A stretch of DNA of 8,724 bases from assembly GCA_023258355.1 (NCBI GenBank), contig JALQZL010000063.1, forward strand, positions 1 through 8,724, given 5' to 3'. Below the pieces are notes generated by a model that did not search any database, was not told where the DNA came from, and was given only the letters and a program-made list of their open reading frames with translations. The translations under genes and the position numbers were made by a program. Below, piece after piece: positions 6,237 to 8,724 of this stretch (the stretch's first letter is position 1; every line of letters begins with the position of its first letter). Source of the DNA: Wenzhouxiangellaceae bacterium (GTDB lineage Bacteria; Pseudomonadota; Gammaproteobacteria; Xanthomonadales; Wenzhouxiangellaceae).

Positions 6237-6845
6237 CTACGCTATAGATCGATCATTAAAGGACCAGAGGGCGAGTGAAGCCACTGAGCGCCATGGTGAC
6301 CATGGTGACGAGATCGCCTGGGCTTCTTTTGCGGTTGGACGTTCTGCTTGGTTTAACATTTTTCGAAGACCTTCTTGGAGCCCGAGGTCATTCGGAGCAA
6401 AGACATCTGGATGTCGCAGAGCGAACAAAGAATACATCTGCGCAGTCCAAAGGCCAATGCCAACAATTGGGGTGAGAGTGTCGATCACTTCCTGTGTGGA
6501 GGCATGCTCAAGTGCTTCATAATTGATATTGGCCTCAGCCAAAGCCCTGGCATATCGGATCTTTTGATGGGACAAGCCGACTGAACGTAAAGATTCATCG
6601 CTGGCTTGTTGAATCACTGGAGCGGAGGCATATCCGGCATCACACAATCGCATCCAGATGGTTTTCGCTGCTTTGGTGCTCAGCTGCTGAGACACAATGC
6701 TTTGCAAGAGACCACAAAAGCCTGAGGGCTTGAGGGTCAATGTGGGCCGACCAGTCACTTGGAAGACTTTGATGAACTTTGGCTCTTTTTTTTGGAGCCA
6801 AGCCATGCCTTGGTCTATCTGGTGTTCAGTAAGATTGGAGGTCAT
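6237..6845 (-). CDS. DNA-3-methyladenine glycosylase II, AlkA-like (HhH-GPD superfamily)
   Basis: This 202-residue base-excision enzyme cuts the glycosidic bond of N3-alkylated purines in DNA. The helix-hairpin-helix is LTPIVGIGLWTAQM (124-137), followed by DVFAPNDLGLQ (147-157) with the catalytic aspartate D153. The N-terminal part has LLQSIVSQQLSTKAA (46-60), the usual start of the HhH-GPD core, and the C-terminus shows the W-x-PWRS-x-A pattern (182-189). It is shorter than E. coli AlkA (282 aa) because it lacks AlkA's separate N-terminal domain; yeast Mag1-like and many bacterial homologues have this compact layout. There is no FeS-cluster cysteine set, so it is not an EndoIII- or MutY-type enzyme. 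It starts at ATG 6845, 12 bases after the helicase-nuclease stop, with no visible SD, so reinitiation by the upstream ribosomes is likely. The exact damage range is inferred. Confidence 0.92.
   Translation of the reverse strand: MTSNLTEHQIDQGMAWLQKKEPKFIKVFQVTGRPTLTLKPSGFCGLLQSIVSQQLSTKAAKTIWMRLCDAGYASAPVIQQASDESLRSVGLSHQKIRYARALAEANINYEALEHASTQEVIDTLTPIVGIGLWTAQMYSLFALRHPDVFAPNDLGLQEGLRKMLNQAERPTAKEAQAISSPWSPWRSVASLALWSFNDRSIA
6291..6308. repeat. Two tandem 9-bp copies of CCATGGTGA in the alkA-like gene
   Basis: Two exact 9-bp units stand head to tail and encode Ser-Pro-Trp twice, just before Arg in the W-x-PWR motif. The second Trp-containing unit is the conserved one. A microduplication or coincidence are both possible. 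Confidence 0.5.
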
Positions 6846-6857
6846 CAGGCAGCGGGC

Positions 6858-8724
6858 TTAATCAATAATTTTCAGAGCATCATGCCTAGGCAGATAGAGG
6901 GCCTTGACGATTGCTTCGTCTCCCATCTGCCTGAATAAGTCAGCATACATGGAAAGTTGGGATTTGTAGCGTTCTGCTTCTTGATCCAGAAAACCAGCCA
7001 AATCACCACCGGCATGATAGCCAGATTTGTAGTCAATGATCCAACGTTGACCCTTTTCGTCCTTGAAGGTGCGATCGACGATCGCATTAACCAATTGGCC
7101 ATCCAATCTACCAGTCAATGCATACTCGCATTGTGAGTCAACGTGTTGATTGCTTAATATCCATCGACCAGTCTCGCTAGTAAGTACGGCCTGGAATGTC
7201 GCATCCAGCACTTTACTTAACTCATCCAGCTGTCTTGGATCACTGCCTTGTGCCAATAAGAGGGCAGGGATTCTATCTCTAAGGTGACTGATTGAGCTGG
7301 AGGAAGTGGCCTCAATGCCCACGCGACCGACCATTTCAAGCAGGTGGTGTAAAACAGTGCCGTTCCGCCTAGCTTGAGCGCCTGCCCAATTAAACTCAAT
7401 TTCACTTTCACGTTGATATTTTGGCAGTGCGCAGCGCCATTGCAGTGCTGTTGACCATTGAGGGCGAAAGTCAGCAGTTACTCGATAAAAGCTTTGATCA
7501 ATAGTCGGGGCGATGATCTCATCTGTTGAATTGCCATCATCTGATATGTCCGTGGTCGGTTCATTTTCCAATGGTGTGAAATGTTTTTCAAAGCAAGGCC
7601 CCAATGTTGGCCAGACAGTCTCGAGGAGGCTCCCACTGGGTGGCTTTATACCGTCATCTTTTCGCTTGAGACTGGCACTTAAAAAGAGTGAGGCTTTTGC
7701 TCTTGTGGCCGCAACATACATCAATCTGAGAGACTCATATTGCTCTCTGACGGCGCGCTCCTTTTTGATGAGTGCGATACGAGGTGCTTTATCGCTATCT
7801 GACGATGCGCTGAGGGGCGCAATTAACACGCCTTGGTCATCCTCCTCTAGCGGGAAAGGAAGCCAATAAAGTAGATCGCTGTCTGAGCGATTGGGCGATG
7901 CTTGTAGACCAGGCAGTATGACACTGTCCCACTCTAGGCCTTTAGCGCCATGCATGGTTAAGATATCGAGCTTGACCTCTTTTTGATTTGGTCCTCCCTC
8001 TGTGTGGGTACTTTCTATCCACTCGATAAAATCATTCCAATCATCGACGAGTCCGTTGGCTTCAGCGTGAGCCAAAGCATCAAAATAGGATGCGCTGTCT
8101 GATGAGCGCCGTTCAAACTGGTCATCGAGCCCACAGTCAGGGCCCCCTAAGCGGTTCCATGCCCCTTCAACCAACTCAAACAGTGCATATCGTCCATAGA
8201 GCAAATCGATATGGTCGATCACATCAAACAGTCTTTTGGCGCGCTGTTGCGCCTCTCCAGTCAGATTCTGGAGGCAGGCAGAGCCGATAGGGTGGTCTTT
8301 ATCAGGTAGCAAAATGGCCAAATCTGCCAAAGTGAGACCAATCATCGGAGAATGTAAAAGAGCAATGAGGGCGGTGCGGTCTTGAGCGTTCAGGATCACT
8401 TTTGTTAAAGCAATCAAATCTTGGACAACAGGACGGTCGATAAGTCGGTCTAATTTGACTGCTCGAAAGGCGATATGGCGCTCTTGAAGCTTTGGAATGA
8501 TCTCATTGAGATGGCTTCGCGCACGGACAATGATCGCCATGCTGTAATTTTCATCATCGCTGTGAGCATCTAGATTCGCTTGAACAAAATCGGCTACTGC
8601 GATGGCTTCTTGTTGTTTGGTCTCAAAAGTCTGTAATGTTACTTCGCCAGAGGTTTCAAGGGATGCCTCAGAGGGTGAGTAGGCAATGGCACCTGAAGCG
8701 ATGTCTTCATGGCTTGGGAATAAT
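6858..8724 (-). CDS. UvrD/RecB-like helicase fused to a PD-(D/E)XK nuclease (AddA-type), N-terminus outside window
   Basis: The 621 visible residues are the C-terminal half of a superfamily 1 helicase-nuclease; the frame is open to the right edge, so Walker A and motifs Ia-III lie outside. Visible in order: SMAIIVRARSHL (61-72, motif IV region), DILTMHGAKGLEWDSVILPG (253-272, motif V), LRLMYVAATRAK (332-343, motif VI), then a RecB-type nuclease domain with GTVLHHLLE (455-463), D550 in AIVDR, and IIDYKSG (562-568) giving the D-x-K pair, followed by YKSQLSMYADLF (586-597). Enzymes of this type unwind and degrade broken DNA ends for homologous recombination, usually with an AddB-like partner nuclease, often encoded next door. 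No inactivating change is seen in the visible motifs. The gene leads the minus-strand run and sits 12 bases upstream of the alkA-like gene. A solitary RecB-like paralogue is the main alternative to AddA. Confidence 0.92.
   Translation of the reverse strand, partial: LFPSHEDIASGAIAYSPSEASLETSGEVTLQTFETKQQEAIAVADFVQANLDAHSDDENYSMAIIVRARSHLNEIIPKLQERHIAFRAVKLDRLIDRPVVQDLIALTKVILNAQDRTALIALLHSPMIGLTLADLAILLPDKDHPIGSACLQNLTGEAQQRAKRLFDVIDHIDLLYGRYALFELVEGAWNRLGGPDCGLDDQFERRSSDSASYFDALAHAEANGLVDDWNDFIEWIESTHTEGGPNQKEVKLDILTMHGAKGLEWDSVILPGLQASPNRSDSDLLYWLPFPLEEDDQGVLIAPLSASSDSDKAPRIALIKKERAVREQYESLRLMYVAATRAKASLFLSASLKRKDDGIKPPSGSLLETVWPTLGPCFEKHFTPLENEPTTDISDDGNSTDEIIAPTIDQSFYRVTADFRPQWSTALQWRCALPKYQRESEIEFNWAGAQARRNGTVLHHLLEMVGRVGIEATSSSSISHLRDRIPALLLAQGSDPRQLDELSKVLDATFQAVLTSETGRWILSNQHVDSQCEYALTGRLDGQLVNAIVDRTFKDEKGQRWIIDYKSGYHAGGDLAGFLDQEAERYKSQLSMYADLFRQMGDEAIVKALYLPRHDALKIID

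Noticed and set aside
7513..7869. 118-codon plus-strand reading frame opposite the helicase-nuclease
   Set aside because: It lies wholly antisense to a well-conserved protein, including motif VI, and its translation resembles no family I know. It is a shadow frame.

Overview
The window looks like ordinary bacterial chromosome from a proteobacterium, most likely a gammaproteobacterium. The evidence is the Ogt-type alkyltransferase, the UvrD-like helicase fused to a PD-(D/E)XK nuclease, dense gene packing with Shine-Dalgarno starts, and roughly mid-range GC. The species cannot be named from the sequence alone. There is no rRNA, tRNA, insertion sequence, CRISPR array or phage gene, and no gene-free stretch longer than about 110 bases.

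Layout. At the left edge a minus-strand class II (SIRT4-like) sirtuin runs off the window (1-736). It is divergent from a plus-strand pair: an Ogt-type O6-alkylguanine-DNA alkyltransferase (840-1340), whose end overlaps a CDA-fold nucleoside/guanine deaminase-like gene (1333-1908). Converging on that pair, with 18 bases between stop codons, is a run of six minus-strand genes covering the rest of the window. In transcription order they are: a helicase-nuclease of AddA/RecB type, cut by the right edge (6858-8724); an AlkA-like DNA-3-methyladenine glycosylase (6237-6845); a short-chain dehydrogenase (5406-6170); a NeuC-type hydrolysing UDP-GlcNAc 2-epimerase (4208-5428); a ThrE-family threonine/serine exporter (2905-4158); and an SbtA-family sodium-dependent bicarbonate transporter (1927-2895). 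Gaps in this run are 12, 66, overlap, 49 and 9 bases, so it may be one long operon or two or three stacked ones.

How the genes fit together. DNA repair is the clearest theme: Ogt (direct reversal of O6-alkylguanine), AlkA (excision of N3-alkylpurines) and the helicase-nuclease (double-strand break processing) lie within 8 kb. The SDR and NeuC form a translationally overlapping pair that may modify an amino-sugar nucleotide, but no neuB or neuA is near. ThrE and SbtA are two membrane transporters joined by an SD that shares the ThrE stop codon. Non-ATG starts are common (TTG, GTG and possibly CTG), and two junctions share an 8-base start/stop overlap. I found no convincing new defence or mobile system; the most interesting points are the orphan NeuC-SDR pair, the SbtA homologue without SbtB, and the start/stop overlaps.
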